In this document: positions 27,732 through 36,432 of the stretch, piece by piece | Position numbering within the stretch: position 1 is the stretch's first letter | How the letters are laid out: every line of letters starts with the position of its first letter | Source of the DNA: Alphaproteobacteria bacterium | GTDB taxonomy: Bacteria > Pseudomonadota > Alphaproteobacteria > Ferrovibrionales > Ferrovibrionaceae | Direction of reading: 5' to 3' | Assembly (NCBI GenBank): GCA_026126165.1 | Contig: JAHCJR010000027.1 | Coordinates: 1-36,432, forward strand | Length of the DNA stretch: 36,432 nt | Program-made: the position numbers and the translations under genes | Notes under the pieces: generated by a model | What the model saw: the letters and a program-made list of their open reading frames with translations, nothing else | Told to the model about the DNA's origin: nothing | The model's database searches: none

Positions 27732-28871
27732 ATGGGGTTTGTCTCTGATTTCGCGATCTATGCCGTCTCCTTCCTGGTGGTGCTGACCGGCATCGTCTTC
27801 GTCCATGAATGGGGCCATTACATCGTCGCGCGGCTCTGTGGCGTGCGCGTCGAGGTCTTTTCCATCGGTTTCGGCCGCGAGCTCTATGGCTGGGACGACC
27901 GGCACGGCACGCGCTGGAAGATCAGCGCCATTCCGCTCGGCGGCTACGTGAAGTTCTTCGGCGATGCCTCCGCCGCCTCGACGCCGGATCGCGAAGGGCT
28001 TGGCCGTCTCGGCGAGGCGGATCGTTCGGTCACCTTCCATGACAAGACCGTGGGCCAGCGCGCGGCCATAGTCGCCGCCGGCCCGGTCGCGAATTTCATC
28101 TTCGCTATCCTCGTCTTCGCCCTGCTCTTTGCCTTCAACGGCCAGCCCTATACCGCGCCGGTGGTGGGCGAGGTGCTGGAAGATACGCCCGCTGCCGCCG
28201 CGGGCTTCCGGGCCGGGGACCGCATCGTGGCCATCGATGGCCGGCGCATCGAGCGCTTCGAGGAAATCCGCAGCTCGGTCGCGCTCGCCACGGGTAATTC
28301 GCTCGCCTTCACCGTGGAGCGCGATGGTGCCAGCCAGGTGCTCGAGGTGGTGCCGCGCCGCGTCGAGATGGACGATGGTTTCGGCGGCAAGGCACGGATC
28401 GGGCAGATCGGCATCCGCTCCGCCTCGCGGCTCGAATTCCGCGAACTCGGTCCCTTCGAGGCGGTGATGGCGGGCGTGCGCGAGACCGGCGCGGTGATCG
28501 GCGGCACGCTTACCTATCTCGGGCGCTTCGTGGTGGGACGGGAATCCGGTCAGGATCTCGGCGGGCCGCTGCGGATCGCCAAGATGTCGGGCGACATCGC
28601 CCAGATCAGCCTGGTGGCGCTGATCTCGCTCACGGCGACGCTGTCGGTGTCGATCGGACTGATCAACCTGTTCCCCATACCGCTTTTCGATGGCGGCCAT
28701 CTGGTTTTCTACGGGATCGAGGCGCTGCGCGGGCGCCCGGTCGGGCCGCGGGCGCAGGATTACAGCTTCCGTTTCGGTCTCGCGGTCGTGCTCGGCATCT
28801 TCCTGTTCGCCACCTGGAACGATCTGGTCCATCTGCGGGTCATTTCGTTCGTGACCAGCCTTTTTTCATGA
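27732..28871 (+). CDS. rseP: RIP metalloprotease RseP (site-2 protease)
   Basis: 379 residues. Membrane zinc protease that cleaves anti-sigma factors and signal-peptide remnants within the membrane. The zinc motif HEWGH is at residues 25-29 in the first helix, followed by the family RLCGVRVEVFSIGFGRELY. One PDZ domain follows (about 125-200, with AAGFRAGDRIVAIDGRRIE). The third motif LINLFPIPLFDGGHLVFY carries the metal-ligand Asp, with Phe where Leu is usual (PIPLFDGG). E. coli RseP is longer because it has two PDZ domains; one is usual in alphaproteobacteria. A 55-base gap with a perfect GCGGACCG/CGGTCCGC inverted repeat separates it from dxr. Confidence 0.94.
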   Translation: MGFVSDFAIYAVSFLVVLTGIVFVHEWGHYIVARLCGVRVEVFSIGFGRELYGWDDRHGTRWKISAIPLGGYVKFFGDASAASTPDREGLGRLGEADRSVTFHDKTVGQRAAIVAAGPVANFIFAILVFALLFAFNGQPYTAPVVGEVLEDTPAAAAGFRAGDRIVAIDGRRIERFEEIRSSVALATGNSLAFTVERDGASQVLEVVPRRVEMDDGFGGKARIGQIGIRSASRLEFRELGPFEAVMAGVRETGAVIGGTLTYLGRFVVGRESGQDLGGPLRIAKMSGDIAQISLVALISLTATLSVSIGLINLFPIPLFDGGHLVFYGIEALRGRPVGPRAQDYSFRFGLAVVLGIFLFATWNDLVHLRVISFVTSLFS

Positions 28872-28884
28872 CGGCCCGGACCTG

Positions 28885-31272
28885 ATGCGACCGCCCGGGG
28901 GGAGCAGTCGGAGGCGCGCAGGCGGCGGCGGGGTTCTGTTCCTGGCGGCAGCCATGCTGGCTCTCGGGCCGGCTCTGACACCGATCGGGGCATGGGCGCA
29001 GATCGCGCCGGGCGGCATATTCGGCGGCAGCGGCGGCGGCGGCGCGGTGACGCCGGGCGGTGCCTTCGGCACGGTGCCGAGCGGGGTCATCCAGGAAATC
29101 CTCGTCGAAGGCAACCAGCGCATCGAGGCCGATACGGTGCGTTCCTACATGCAGATGCAGCCGGGCGAGCCGTTCGACCCGGCCCGCGTCGACCAGGCCC
29201 TGAAGGCGATGTTCGCCACCGGCCTGTTCGCCGATGTGAGCATCCAGCGCGTGGGCGACCGCCTCCTGGTTCGGGTGGTGGAAAATCCGATCATCAACCG
29301 CATCGCTTTCGAGGGAAACAGCAAACTCTCCGACGAGGTGTTGCTGGCGGAAGTGCAGCTCAAGCCGCGCGTGGTCTATACCCGTGCCCGGGTGCAGAGC
29401 GACGTCCAGCGGCTGGCGCAGCTCTACCGCCGGTCGGGCCGTTTCGCGGCCACCATCGAACCCAAGGTGATCCAGCTCGAACAGAACCGGGTCGACCTCG
29501 TCTACGAGATCAACGAGGGCGCGGTGACCGGCATCGAGAAGATCCGCATCATCGGCAACGAGCGGATTTCCGATTCGCGCCTCACATCGGCCATCGCCAC
29601 CAAGGAATCGCGCTGGTACCGCTTCCTGACCACCGACGACACTTACGATCCCGACCGGATCACCTTCGACCGCGAACTGCTGCGCCGCTACTATCTGACG
29701 CGCGGCTTCGCGGATTTCCGCGTCGTCTCCGCAGTGGCGGAACTGACGCCGGAGAAGGATGCCTTCTTCCTTACCTTCACCGTCGAGGAAGGCGAGGAAT
29801 ACAAGTTCGGCGCCATCGACATCCGTTCGGAGATCAAGGATCTTCCGGTCTCCACCCTGATGAAGCAGCTCACCACCGAGCCCGGCGATACCTACAATGC
29901 CGAGGAGATCGAGAAGTCGATCGAGAACATCACGTTCGAACTCGGCAAGCTGGGCTATGCGTTCGTCGATGTGCGGCCGGAGGTGGATCGCGACCGGGAG
30001 AACCGGCGAATCGGCATCGTCTATGTGATCAACGAGGGTCCGCGCGTCTTCGTGGAGCGCATCAACATCACCGGCAACGTTCGCACCATCGACGAGGTGA
30101 TCCGGCGCGAGTTCCGGCTTGCCGAGGGCGACGCCTTCAACACCGCCAAGCTGCGGCGTTCGCGCGCGCGCATCCGCGGCCTTGGCTTCTTCGACAAGGT
30201 GGAGGTCAACCAGGTCCAGGGCAGCGCGCCGGACCGCACCGTGATCAACGTGGAGGTGCAGGAACGCTCGACCGGCGAAATCTCCTTCGGCGCCGGGTAT
30301 TCGACCACCGACGCGATCATCGCCGACATCACGATCCGCGAGCGCAATCTGCTCGGCCGCGGCCAGGACCTGCGCGCCTCGCTGTCGGGCTCGCGCCGCC
30401 GCCAGCAGATCGACCTGAGCTTCACCGAGCCATATTTCCTCGATCGCGAACTCGCCGCCGGTTTCGACCTTTTCAAGCGGCGCCTCGATTTCCAGACCTT
30501 CTCCGGTTTCGATCTCGACTCGACCGGCGGCGCGCTGCGGACTACATTCCCGATCACGGAGTTCCTGTCCGCCTCGCTGAGCTATACGATCCGCGCCGAC
30601 GACATCTCGAACGTCAATTCCCGCACGTCCCGCTTCATTCGCCAGGAAGAAGGCCTCACCATCACATCGCAGGTCGGCTATCGGCTGACCCACGACACGC
30701 GCGACGACCGTCTCGAGCCGACCAAGGGGCACATCATCCGGTTCGGCCAGGACTTCGCGGGTCTGGGCGGGGATATCCGCCTCTTGCGCAACAGCCTGGC
30801 TGGCGTGCGCTATTTTCCGGTGGTGGACGGCGTCGTGTTCAGCCTCGGTGTCGAATCGGGCTATGTCATCGGCCTGGGGCAGGATGTGGATGTGAACAAC
30901 CGCTTCTTTGTCGGCGGCGACAATTTCCGCGGTTTCCGCCAGCGCGGTATCGGGCCGCGCGATCTCGGCACGCGCGACGCGCTCGGCGGCAACATCTATT
31001 ATGTCGGCACGGCGGAAGTGGAATTCCCGCTCGGCCTGCCGCGAGAGCTGGGCGTCGCCGGGCGGGTGTTCAGCCAGGCCGGCAGCCTGTGGGATATCGA
31101 TGCCAGCGGCCCGGGGCTGTTCGATTCCAGCGATTTACGTGCTACGGTCGGCGTCGGCTTGTCCTGGCGCTCGCCATTCGGGCCCATCCGCCTTGATTTG
31201 GCCGTACCTTTGTTGGAAGAACGGCCGGACCGGCGTGAAATTTTCCGCTTTTCCTTCGGCACGCGCTTCTAG
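28885..31272 (+). CDS. bamA: Outer membrane protein assembly factor BamA
   Basis: 795 residues. Signal peptide ends at AWA-Q (about residue 38), then a glycine-rich linker (about 42-60), then five POTRA domains from VIQEILVEGNQRIEADTV on, and a C-terminal 16-strand barrel from about residue 460 (STGEISFGAGYSTTDA). The lid-lock motif region FRGFRQRGIGPRD lies near 682 and the protein ends in phenylalanine (RFSFGTRF), as required for insertion. BamA folds and inserts other outer-membrane proteins. The start at 28885 is 13 bases after rseP; no strong ribosome site is seen, and the Arg-rich N-terminus fits a signal peptide. Confidence 0.95.
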   Translation: MRPPGGSSRRRAGGGGVLFLAAAMLALGPALTPIGAWAQIAPGGIFGGSGGGGAVTPGGAFGTVPSGVIQEILVEGNQRIEADTVRSYMQMQPGEPFDPARVDQALKAMFATGLFADVSIQRVGDRLLVRVVENPIINRIAFEGNSKLSDEVLLAEVQLKPRVVYTRARVQSDVQRLAQLYRRSGRFAATIEPKVIQLEQNRVDLVYEINEGAVTGIEKIRIIGNERISDSRLTSAIATKESRWYRFLTTDDTYDPDRITFDRELLRRYYLTRGFADFRVVSAVAELTPEKDAFFLTFTVEEGEEYKFGAIDIRSEIKDLPVSTLMKQLTTEPGDTYNAEEIEKSIENITFELGKLGYAFVDVRPEVDRDRENRRIGIVYVINEGPRVFVERINITGNVRTIDEVIRREFRLAEGDAFNTAKLRRSRARIRGLGFFDKVEVNQVQGSAPDRTVINVEVQERSTGEISFGAGYSTTDAIIADITIRERNLLGRGQDLRASLSGSRRRQQIDLSFTEPYFLDRELAAGFDLFKRRLDFQTFSGFDLDSTGGALRTTFPITEFLSASLSYTIRADDISNVNSRTSRFIRQEEGLTITSQVGYRLTHDTRDDRLEPTKGHIIRFGQDFAGLGGDIRLLRNSLAGVRYFPVVDGVVFSLGVESGYVIGLGQDVDVNNRFFVGGDNFRGFRQRGIGPRDLGTRDALGGNIYYVGTAEVEFPLGLPRELGVAGRVFSQAGSLWDIDASGPGLFDSSDLRATVGVGLSWRSPFGPIRLDLAVPLLEERPDRREIFRFSFGTRF

Positions 31273-31298
31273 GGCGTGGCAGGGTTATTTTTGAGGAC

Positions 31299-31964
31299 AT
31301 GATGATCTCGATCCTGAGTTTGACGCGATTTCGGGGTATTCCCGCCCTGCTGGCTGCCGTCGTGCTGACTTTGACCGGACCGGCCCTGGCGCAGCAGCAG
31401 CCGGCCCGCCCGGCCGCGCCGCAGGCGGCGCCGGCGACGCCAGCAGTGACCAGTGTCGGCATCGTCGACATGCAGTGGCTGTTCCGCGAATCGGCGGCGG
31501 GCAAGTCGGCATCGCAGCAGCTTGCCGACCTTCGCGTGCGCTACGAAAACGAGGTGGCGAAGCTCGAGGAGCGGCTGCGCGTGGAGAACAACGAACTCGA
31601 GCGGGCGCGGGCCTCCATGTCGCCGGAGCAGGTGGATGCCAAGCGGCGCGAACTCCAGCGCCGGGTGCAGGAGACGCAGGGCATCGTCCAGCAGCGCAAC
31701 AGCGCCTACGACCAGGCCCAGCGGCAGGCGCGCGAGCAGATCCTGCGGGTGATCCAGCAGGTGGTCGAGCAGATCATGAAGGAGCGCGGCTTTACCGTGA
31801 TCCTCGATCAGGCGCAGGTGCTGCTGATGGATGCCTCGCTCAATATCAGCGAGGAGGCGATGCGCCGCCTCGACCAGCGGTTGCCAAGCGTGCGCGTCCA
31901 GGCCGGCGGCGCGGCCCCTGGGGCGGCTACCGGAGGAGCGGCGCCAGCGCAGCCCCGGCGATGA
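31299..31964 (+). CDS. skp: OmpH/Skp family periplasmic chaperone
   Basis: 221 residues. Signal peptide to about residue 31 (LLAAVVLTLTGPALA-QQ), then a Pro/Ala-rich spacer, then VGIVDMQWLFRESAAGKSA, the family opening. The middle (about 80-150) is a long charged coiled coil (EEVAKLEERLRVENNELERA-like) forming the tentacles, and the end returns to the beta core (FTVILDQAQVLLMDASLNIS). A Gly/Ala/Pro-rich tail ends the protein. Skp carries unfolded outer-membrane proteins to BamA. ATG 31299 is doubled (ATGATG); either may be used, with GAGGAC upstream. Confidence 0.9.
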   Translation: MMISILSLTRFRGIPALLAAVVLTLTGPALAQQQPARPAAPQAAPATPAVTSVGIVDMQWLFRESAAGKSASQQLADLRVRYENEVAKLEERLRVENNELERARASMSPEQVDAKRRELQRRVQETQGIVQQRNSAYDQAQRQAREQILRVIQQVVEQIMKERGFTVILDQAQVLLMDASLNISEEAMRRLDQRLPSVRVQAGGAAPGAATGGAAPAQPRR

Positions 31965-31967
31965 TGC

Positions 31968-32990
31968 ATGGCGGGACGGCGTCAGGTCGCGGGCGGCGGA
32001 CCCTTCAGCCTCGACCGGATCGCGGCGGCGATCGGCTGCCGCATCGCCGATTCCGGACATGGCGGCCGCCTGATCGAGGATGTGGCGACGCTCGAGACGG
32101 CGGGGCCTGAGCATCTCGGCTTCTACGATCATCCGCGTTATCGCGAGGTCCTGGCGGCGACGCGCGCCGGCGCGGTCGTACTTGCGGAAAGCCATGTCCA
32201 TCTCGCGCCCGCCGGAACCGCCTGCCTGATCTCTTCCGAACCCTACCGGGCCTTTGCCCTGGCGGCGGCCGCGTTCCATCCGGAGGTGCGGCCACCGCCG
32301 GGGATTGCCCCCGGGGCGCACATTGACCCGACCGCCTTGCTCGGCGCAGGCGTCCATGTCGCGCCCGGTGCCGTGATCGAGGCAGGCGTTTCGATCGGCG
32401 CGGGCTCCGTCATCGGCCCCTGCGCGGTCATCGGCGCGGAGGTCGCGCTTGGCGAGGGTTGCCATGTCGGCGCCCATGCCAGCCTGTATCATTGCCGCCT
32501 CGGCGACAGGGTGCGTGTCTATCCGGGCGCGCGCATCGGCCAGGACGGGTTCGGCTTCGTGCCCGACCGGCATCGCCACCTCCGCATGCCCCAGCTCGGC
32601 CGGGTCATCATCGGTAACGATTGCGAGATCGGGGCCAACTCGACCATTGATCGCGGCAGTCTGGGCGATACGGTGATCGGCGACAATGTGTGGATCGATA
32701 ACCTGGTGCAGATCGGACACAACGTGCGGATCGGCCGGGGCGCGATCCTGGTGGCGCAGGTCGGCATCGCCGGCTCCAGTCGCATCGGTGAGTTCGCCCG
32801 GCTCGGCGGTCAGGCCGGCATTGCCGGGCACCTGACCATAGGGCCGGGGGCAAGCATCGCCGCGCAGTCGGGGGTTGCGACGGACGTGCCGGCGGGCGAG
32901 ACCTGGTTCGGCACTCCGGCCCAGCGCAGCCAGACTTCGTTTCGCGAGATCGTCCTGCTCAGGCGGCTCGCACGCAGAAGGGAAAACTGA
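31968..32990 (+). CDS. lpxD: UDP-3-O-(3-hydroxyacyl)glucosamine N-acyltransferase
   Basis: 340 residues; adds the second acyl chain in lipid A synthesis. N-terminal uridine-binding domain ([14 protein letters not shown] to about 100), then a left-handed beta-helix of hexapeptide repeats ([20 protein letters not shown] and onward) containing [12 protein letters not shown] and the catalytic-histidine segment [14 protein letters not shown], then a helical tail. Starts three bases after skp. Slightly variable N-terminus; an ATG directly after the skp stop is the only sensible start. Confidence 0.95.
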   Translation: MAGRRQVAGGGPFSLDRIAAAIGCRIADSGHGGRLIEDVATLETAGPEHLGFYDHPRYREVLAATRAGAVVLAESHVHLAPAGTACLISSEPYRAFALAAAAFHPEVRPPPGIAPGAHIDPTALLGAGVHVAPGAVIEAGVSIGAGSVIGPCAVIGAEVALGEGCHVGAHASLYHCRLGDRVRVYPGARIGQDGFGFVPDRHRHLRMPQLGRVIIGNDCEIGANSTIDRGSLGDTVIGDNVWIDNLVQIGHNVRIGRGAILVAQVGIAGSSRIGEFARLGGQAGIAGHLTIGPGASIAAQSGVATDVPAGETWFGTPAQRSQTSFREIVLLRRLARRREN

Positions 32991-32992
32991 CG

Positions 32993-33463
32993 ATGAACGA
33001 GAGCAAGCAGGCCCCGGTCAGGCTCGAGGCCATGGACATCCTGAAGATCCTCGAGATCCTGCCGCACCGCTATCCGCTGCTGCTGGTCGACCGGGTGGAG
33101 GACATCGTGCTCGACGAAGGCGCGGTCGGGATCAAGAACGTCACCTTCAACGAGCCGCATTTCATGGGCCATTTCCCTGGCCAGCCGGTGATGCCGGGCG
33201 TGCTCATCATCGAGGCGATGGCGCAGACGGCGGCGGTCTTCGCAATCCTCTCTCTCGGCGACGAGATGAAGGGCAAGCTGGTTTATTTCATGGCCATCGA
33301 GAACGCGAAGTTCCGCAAGCCCGTTCAGCCCGGCGACCGCCTTTATCTGCACGTGAAGAAGGAACGCGCGCGTGGCCTGGTCTGGAAGGTCACCTGCGAG
33401 GCCAAGGTGGACGGGCAGCTCGTCGCCGAGGCGCTCATGACGGCAATGATCGTCGCCGGCTGA
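32993..33463 (+). CDS. fabZ: 3-hydroxyacyl-[acyl-carrier-protein] dehydratase FabZ
   Basis: 156 residues; hot-dog-fold enzyme of fatty acid elongation. [20 protein letters not shown] is the family opening; catalytic His60 in [14 protein letters not shown] and Glu74 in [12 protein letters not shown]. Two bases separate it from lpxD. Sharing an operon with lpx genes links fatty acid flux to lipid A synthesis, since both use 3-hydroxyacyl-ACP. Confidence 0.96.
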   Translation: MNESKQAPVRLEAMDILKILEILPHRYPLLLVDRVEDIVLDEGAVGIKNVTFNEPHFMGHFPGQPVMPGVLIIEAMAQTAAVFAILSLGDEMKGKLVYFMAIENAKFRKPVQPGDRLYLHVKKERARGLVWKVTCEAKVDGQLVAEALMTAMIVAG

Positions 33464-33490
33464 GCGTCCCGGCGCGGGGGCGGGGCGGTC

Positions 33491-34297
33491 ATGGCGCGAA
33501 TGGTGCATCCAAGCGCCGTGGTGGCGGATGGCGCGGTGCTGGCGGAGGATGTCTTCGTCGGTCCCTTCTGCGTCGTCGGAGCGGAAGTGACGCTTGGCGC
33601 CGGCGTGCGGCTGGAAAGCCATGTCTGCATCACCGGGCGCACGGAAATAGCGGCACGGACGCGGGTCTATCCCTTCGCCTCGCTTGGACATGTGCCGCAG
33701 GATCGCAAATATGCCGGCGAACCCTCGCGGCTGGTGATCGGCGAGGGATGCGTGATCCGCGAGCACGTCACCGTCAATCCCGGTACCCGTGGCGGCGGCA
33801 TGCTGACCGAGATCGGGCCGCGCTGCCTGCTGATGGCGGGCGCGCATGTGGCGCACGATTGCCGGCTCGGCGAGGACGTGATCCTGGTCAACCAGGCGAC
33901 GCTCGGCGGCCATGTGAGCATTGGCGATCATGCCATCGTCGGCGGTCTGGCCGCCCTGCACCAGTTCGTGCGCGTCGGCAGGCATGCGATGATCGGCGGT
34001 CTGTCCGGCGTCGAGCAGGACGTCATCCCCTTCGGCGCCGTGCAGGGCAATCGAGCTTGCCTGACCGGGCTTAACCTGGTCGGTCTTCGCCGGCATGGTT
34101 TTTCGCGGCAGGCGATCCGCGATCTGCAGGAAGCCTATCGCCGTCTCTTCCTGCCGCAGGCCACCTTGCAGGAGCGGCTCGACGAAGTGATGGCGCGCTG
34201 GCCCGACAGCGCGCCGGTCCGCGAACTGGTCGATTTCGTCCGCGGCGTCTCCTCCCGCGGGCTTTGCCAGCCCGGGCGCGATGGCGCCGGCGCCTGA
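33491..34297 (+). CDS. lpxA: UDP-N-acetylglucosamine acyltransferase
   Basis: 268 residues; first step of lipid A synthesis, transferring 3-hydroxyacyl to UDP-GlcNAc. Hexapeptide-repeat beta-helix from residue 1 (VHPSAVVADGAVLAEDVFVG) with the active-site segment GAHVAHDCRLGED, whose His122 aligns with the catalytic base of E. coli LpxA (His125). NLVGLRRHGFSRQAIRDL and a C-terminal helical domain follow. It overlaps lpxI by 17 bases. The acyl-length-ruler residue cannot be fixed by eye. Confidence 0.95.
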   Translation: MARMVHPSAVVADGAVLAEDVFVGPFCVVGAEVTLGAGVRLESHVCITGRTEIAARTRVYPFASLGHVPQDRKYAGEPSRLVIGEGCVIREHVTVNPGTRGGGMLTEIGPRCLLMAGAHVAHDCRLGEDVILVNQATLGGHVSIGDHAIVGGLAALHQFVRVGRHAMIGGLSGVEQDVIPFGAVQGNRACLTGLNLVGLRRHGFSRQAIRDLQEAYRRLFLPQATLQERLDEVMARWPDSAPVRELVDFVRGVSSRGLCQPGRDGAGA

Positions 34298-35120
34298 GCA
34301 CATCGGCATCATCGCCGGTGGCGGGGCGTTGCCGCGCCTTCTGGCCGAGGCGGCCGAACGCGGCGGGCTCGCGCCCTTCGTCGCGATGATCGAGGGCGTG
34401 GCCGCGCCCGATGATTTTTCGCGCTGGCCGGCCCGGTCCATGCCGGCGCTGGCGCTGGCCCGGATCGCCAGCCTTATGCGCGAGGCGGGTTGCCGCCGTC
34501 TCGTTCTGGCCGGTCACTTGCCGCGCCCGAACCTTGCGGCACTGGTCCGCGACCGCCTCGGACGGCGCCTGCTGCCCCGTGCGCTGGCGGCGGCGCTGCG
34601 CGGCGACGGGGCGCTGCTCGATCTGCTGGCGAAAGTCGTCGAGGCGGAGGGCTTCGTCCTGGAGGGCGTGCAGGCGCTCGCCCCGGAGCTTCTGATAGGC
34701 GCCGGAGCGCTTGGCCGCCTTTCGCCGGAGGCAGAGCATTTCGTCGATGTCCGGCTGGCGGCGGCGGCGGCCCTGCGGCAGGGCCGGCGGCAGCGCGGCC
34801 AGGGCGCCATCGCGTGTGCCGGTCGGCTGCTCGGTGTCGAAGATGCCGCCGGGACCGACGCACTGCTGGCGCGCATTCCGCCAGCCGGCCCGCCGCGCAG
34901 CGGGGTGCTGGTGAAGCGCCCGCGGCCGCGGCAGGATCCGCGCCTCGATCTGCCGGCGATCGGGCCGGAAACAGTGATCCGTGCCGCTGCCGCCGGGCTC
35001 GCCGGCGTGGTCGTCGCCGCTGGCGCGGCGCTGGTGATCGGGCGCGAGGAAACCGCGCGCGCCGCAGACGAAGCCGGTCTCTTCGTGTTCGGCGCGAGCG
35101 CAGGGGAGCTGGGTGGATGA
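34281..35120 (+). CDS. lpxI: UDP-2,3-diacylglucosamine diphosphatase LpxI
   Basis: 279 residues (formerly DUF1009); hydrolyses UDP-2,3-diacylglucosamine to lipid X and UMP, the job done by LpxH in gammaproteobacteria. Seen: IGIIAGGGALPRLLAEAAER at the start, LARIASLMREAGCRRLVLAG, EGFVLEGVQALAPELL, GRRQRGQGAIACAGRLLGVE, and a terminal segment with GVVVAAGAALVIGREET. The position between lpxA and lpxB is the standard alphaproteobacterial arrangement. The stop overlaps the lpxB start (ATGA). Confidence 0.93.
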   Translation: MAPAPEHIGIIAGGGALPRLLAEAAERGGLAPFVAMIEGVAAPDDFSRWPARSMPALALARIASLMREAGCRRLVLAGHLPRPNLAALVRDRLGRRLLPRALAAALRGDGALLDLLAKVVEAEGFVLEGVQALAPELLIGAGALGRLSPEAEHFVDVRLAAAAALRQGRRQRGQGAIACAGRLLGVEDAAGTDALLARIPPAGPPRSGVLVKRPRPRQDPRLDLPAIGPETVIRAAAAGLAGVVVAAGAALVIGREETARAADEAGLFVFGASAGELGG

Positions 35121-36277
35121 GCCCGCCGCTTCGCATCGCGCTGGTGGCGGGCGAGCCTTCCGGGGACGAGATCGGCGCGCGACTGATGGCCGCGCTCCGC
35201 CGCCTTGCGCCGGGCGACGTGCAGTTCCTCGGTGTCGGCGGGCCGCGCATGGCAGGCGAGGGGCTGGCGAGCCTGTTCCCCTATGACGAGTTGACGGTCA
35301 TGGGCCTGGTCGAGGTGCTGCCGCGCGCGCTGCGGCTGCGCCGGCGCCTGGTCGAGACCAGTGCCGCCATCCGCGCGGCACGACCGCACGCGCTGGTCAC
35401 CATCGACAGTCCGGGCTTCGCGGTGCGGCTGGCCGAGCGGCTGACCGGCGCCGACTTTCCCTTTATCCATTACGTCGCGCCGACCGTGTGGGCCTGGCGA
35501 CCCGAGCGCGCACGGACCTTCGCCCGGCTCTTCGACCGGCTTCTCACGCTCCTGCCGTTCGAGCCGGAGCTTTTCGCCGTACACGGCCTGGCCAGCGAGC
35601 ATGTCGGCCACCCTGTTTTGGAGAGCGGTGCCGGCAGCGGCGATGGCGCAGCGTTCCGCGCCCGTCACGGCCTTGGCGAGGCGGCCCGCGCCATCTGCTT
35701 TCTGCCTGGTTCGCGCGGGCAGGAGGTGCGCCGGCTGCTCCCGGTCTTTGCCGCCACGGCGGAGCGGCTGCGCGCGCGCCATCCCGATCTGGTCGCGCTG
35801 CTGCCCTCGTTGCACCCGGTCGCCGCCGAGGTACGCCGCGCCGTGGTCGACTGGCCTGTCCCGGTCATCGTCGTCGAGGGGGAGGCGGAGAAGCATGATG
35901 CCATGGCGGCCGCGCATGCGGCGCTCGCCGCGTCGGGCACCGTTTCGCTCGAACTGGCGCTGGCGCGGCTGCCCCAGGTCATCGCCTATCGTCTGCATCC
36001 CCTGACTGCCTGGACCGTGCGCCGTCTGATCAAGGTGCCCCATGTCAGCCTGGTGAACCTGCTTGCCGAAAAAGCGGCCATCCCGGAATTCCTGCAGGAC
36101 GATTGCCGGCCGGACCTGCTTGCCGCGGCGCTGGAGCGGCTGCTCGCCTCGCCGGAAGAGCGTACCGCGCAGCAGCAGGCGGGCGCGCTTGCCCTTTCGC
36201 GGCTGCGGGCGGAGGCGGGCGAGGTGCCCTCCGTGCTTGCGGCGCGGGCCGTTTTGCGGACCGCCGAAGCGGTGTAG
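35117..36277 (+). CDS. lpxB: Lipid-A-disaccharide synthase
   Basis: 386 residues from the ATG at 35117 overlapping the lpxI stop. The frame is open for about 200 codons upstream but that part is antisense-like Arg/Gly-rich shadow of lpxI. LpxB joins lipid X and UDP-diacylglucosamine. Motifs: LVAGEPSGDEIGARLM, FPYDELTVMGLVEVLPRA, HYVAPTVWAWRPERARTF, FLPGSRGQEVRRLLPVF, and ASGTVSLELALARLPQVIAY. Last gene of the cluster; 41 bases precede the next start. Confidence 0.95.
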   Translation: MSPPLRIALVAGEPSGDEIGARLMAALRRLAPGDVQFLGVGGPRMAGEGLASLFPYDELTVMGLVEVLPRALRLRRRLVETSAAIRAARPHALVTIDSPGFAVRLAERLTGADFPFIHYVAPTVWAWRPERARTFARLFDRLLTLLPFEPELFAVHGLASEHVGHPVLESGAGSGDGAAFRARHGLGEAARAICFLPGSRGQEVRRLLPVFAATAERLRARHPDLVALLPSLHPVAAEVRRAVVDWPVPVIVVEGEAEKHDAMAAAHAALAASGTVSLELALARLPQVIAYRLHPLTAWTVRRLIKVPHVSLVNLLAEKAAIPEFLQDDCRPDLLAAALERLLASPEERTAQQQAGALALSRLRAEAGEVPSVLAARAVLRTAEAV

Positions 36278-36318
36278 GATCGCCGCCTCCGGCAAGGACG
36301 AAAGAGGGAGAGCCCCGC

Positions 36319-36432
36319 ATGACCACGGCCATCGCGCCCGATATCCGCGCCAAGTTCCGCCTGCTGCACACCATGATCCGGGTGCGCGATCTGGACCGCT
36401 CGCTGCATTTTTATTGCGACCTGCTCGGGATG
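36319..36432 (+). CDS. gloA: Glyoxalase I-like protein, N-terminal fragment
   Basis: Only the first 38 codons lie in the window. They read from the ATG at 36319 through LLHTMIRVRDLDRSLHFYCD to LLGM at the edge. This is the N-terminal VOC-fold strand and helix of lactoylglutathione lyase, with the metal-ligand histidine in LHTMIRV. A GAGGGAG ribosome site is seven or so bases upstream. Other VOC enzymes share this opening, so the gene name is probable rather than certain. Confidence 0.75.
   Translation, partial: MTTAIAPDIRAKFRLLHTMIRVRDLDRSLHFYCDLLGM

Noticed and set aside
28840-30732. Minus-strand frame of 630 codons opposite bamA
   Set aside because: Shadow of bamA in a GC-rich gene; no start context or homology.

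Overview
The window is about 36 kb of high-GC (mid-60s % by eye) chromosome from an alphaproteobacterium, most likely Rhodospirillales-like. The evidence is the gene order nuoN-birA-coaX-rnj-mce-DUF1467-proS-lolC-lolD-dnaE, a short ProRS without the editing insertion, an RNase J, LpxI in place of LpxH, and the cluster rpsB-tsf-pyrH-frr-uppS-cdsA-dxr-rseP-bamA-skp-lpxD-fabZ-lpxA-lpxI-lpxB. Nearly everything is chromosomal core. No prophage, transposase, CRISPR array, tRNA or rRNA was seen.

Layout. (1) 1-9422: the distal end of the complex I operon (nuoJ end, nuoK, L, M, N) runs with tiny gaps or overlaps into biotin protein ligase, type III pantothenate kinase, RNase J, methylmalonyl-CoA epimerase and a DUF1467 membrane protein. 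(2) 9423-11763: an inserted module. It holds a probable trans-acting small RNA with its own terminator (resembling the alphaproteobacterial ar8/MmgR family), an opposing terminator, a long inverted repeat, a minus-strand purine permease, a small exported protein of unknown function and a promoter for proS. (3) 11764-18654: proS-lolC-lolD, a REP-like repeat, and dnaE, which reads as two frames because one base is missing near 16790. (4) 18655-21503: an accessory stretch with a non-coding spacer, a decayed DUF3800 gene, a Cys-rich exported protein, a carboxymuconolactone-decarboxylase-like protein and an exported pentapeptide-repeat protein. (5) 21504-36277: the translation / envelope-biogenesis operon, started by a good promoter and a structured leader before rpsB and ending with lpxB. 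(6) The start of a glyoxalase I-like gene at the right edge.

How the genes work together: region 1 makes the respiratory proton pump and cofactors. Regions 3 and 5 make translation factors (ProRS, S2, EF-Ts, RRF), UMP, replicative polymerase, isoprenoid and phospholipid precursors, and the outer-membrane machinery (LolCD, BamA, Skp, RseP, lipid A synthesis). The points most worth checking are the small RNA at about 9550-9655, the dnaE frameshift, the rpsB leader, the DUF3800 pseudogene and the altered first motif of CoaX. No clearly new multi-gene system was found.
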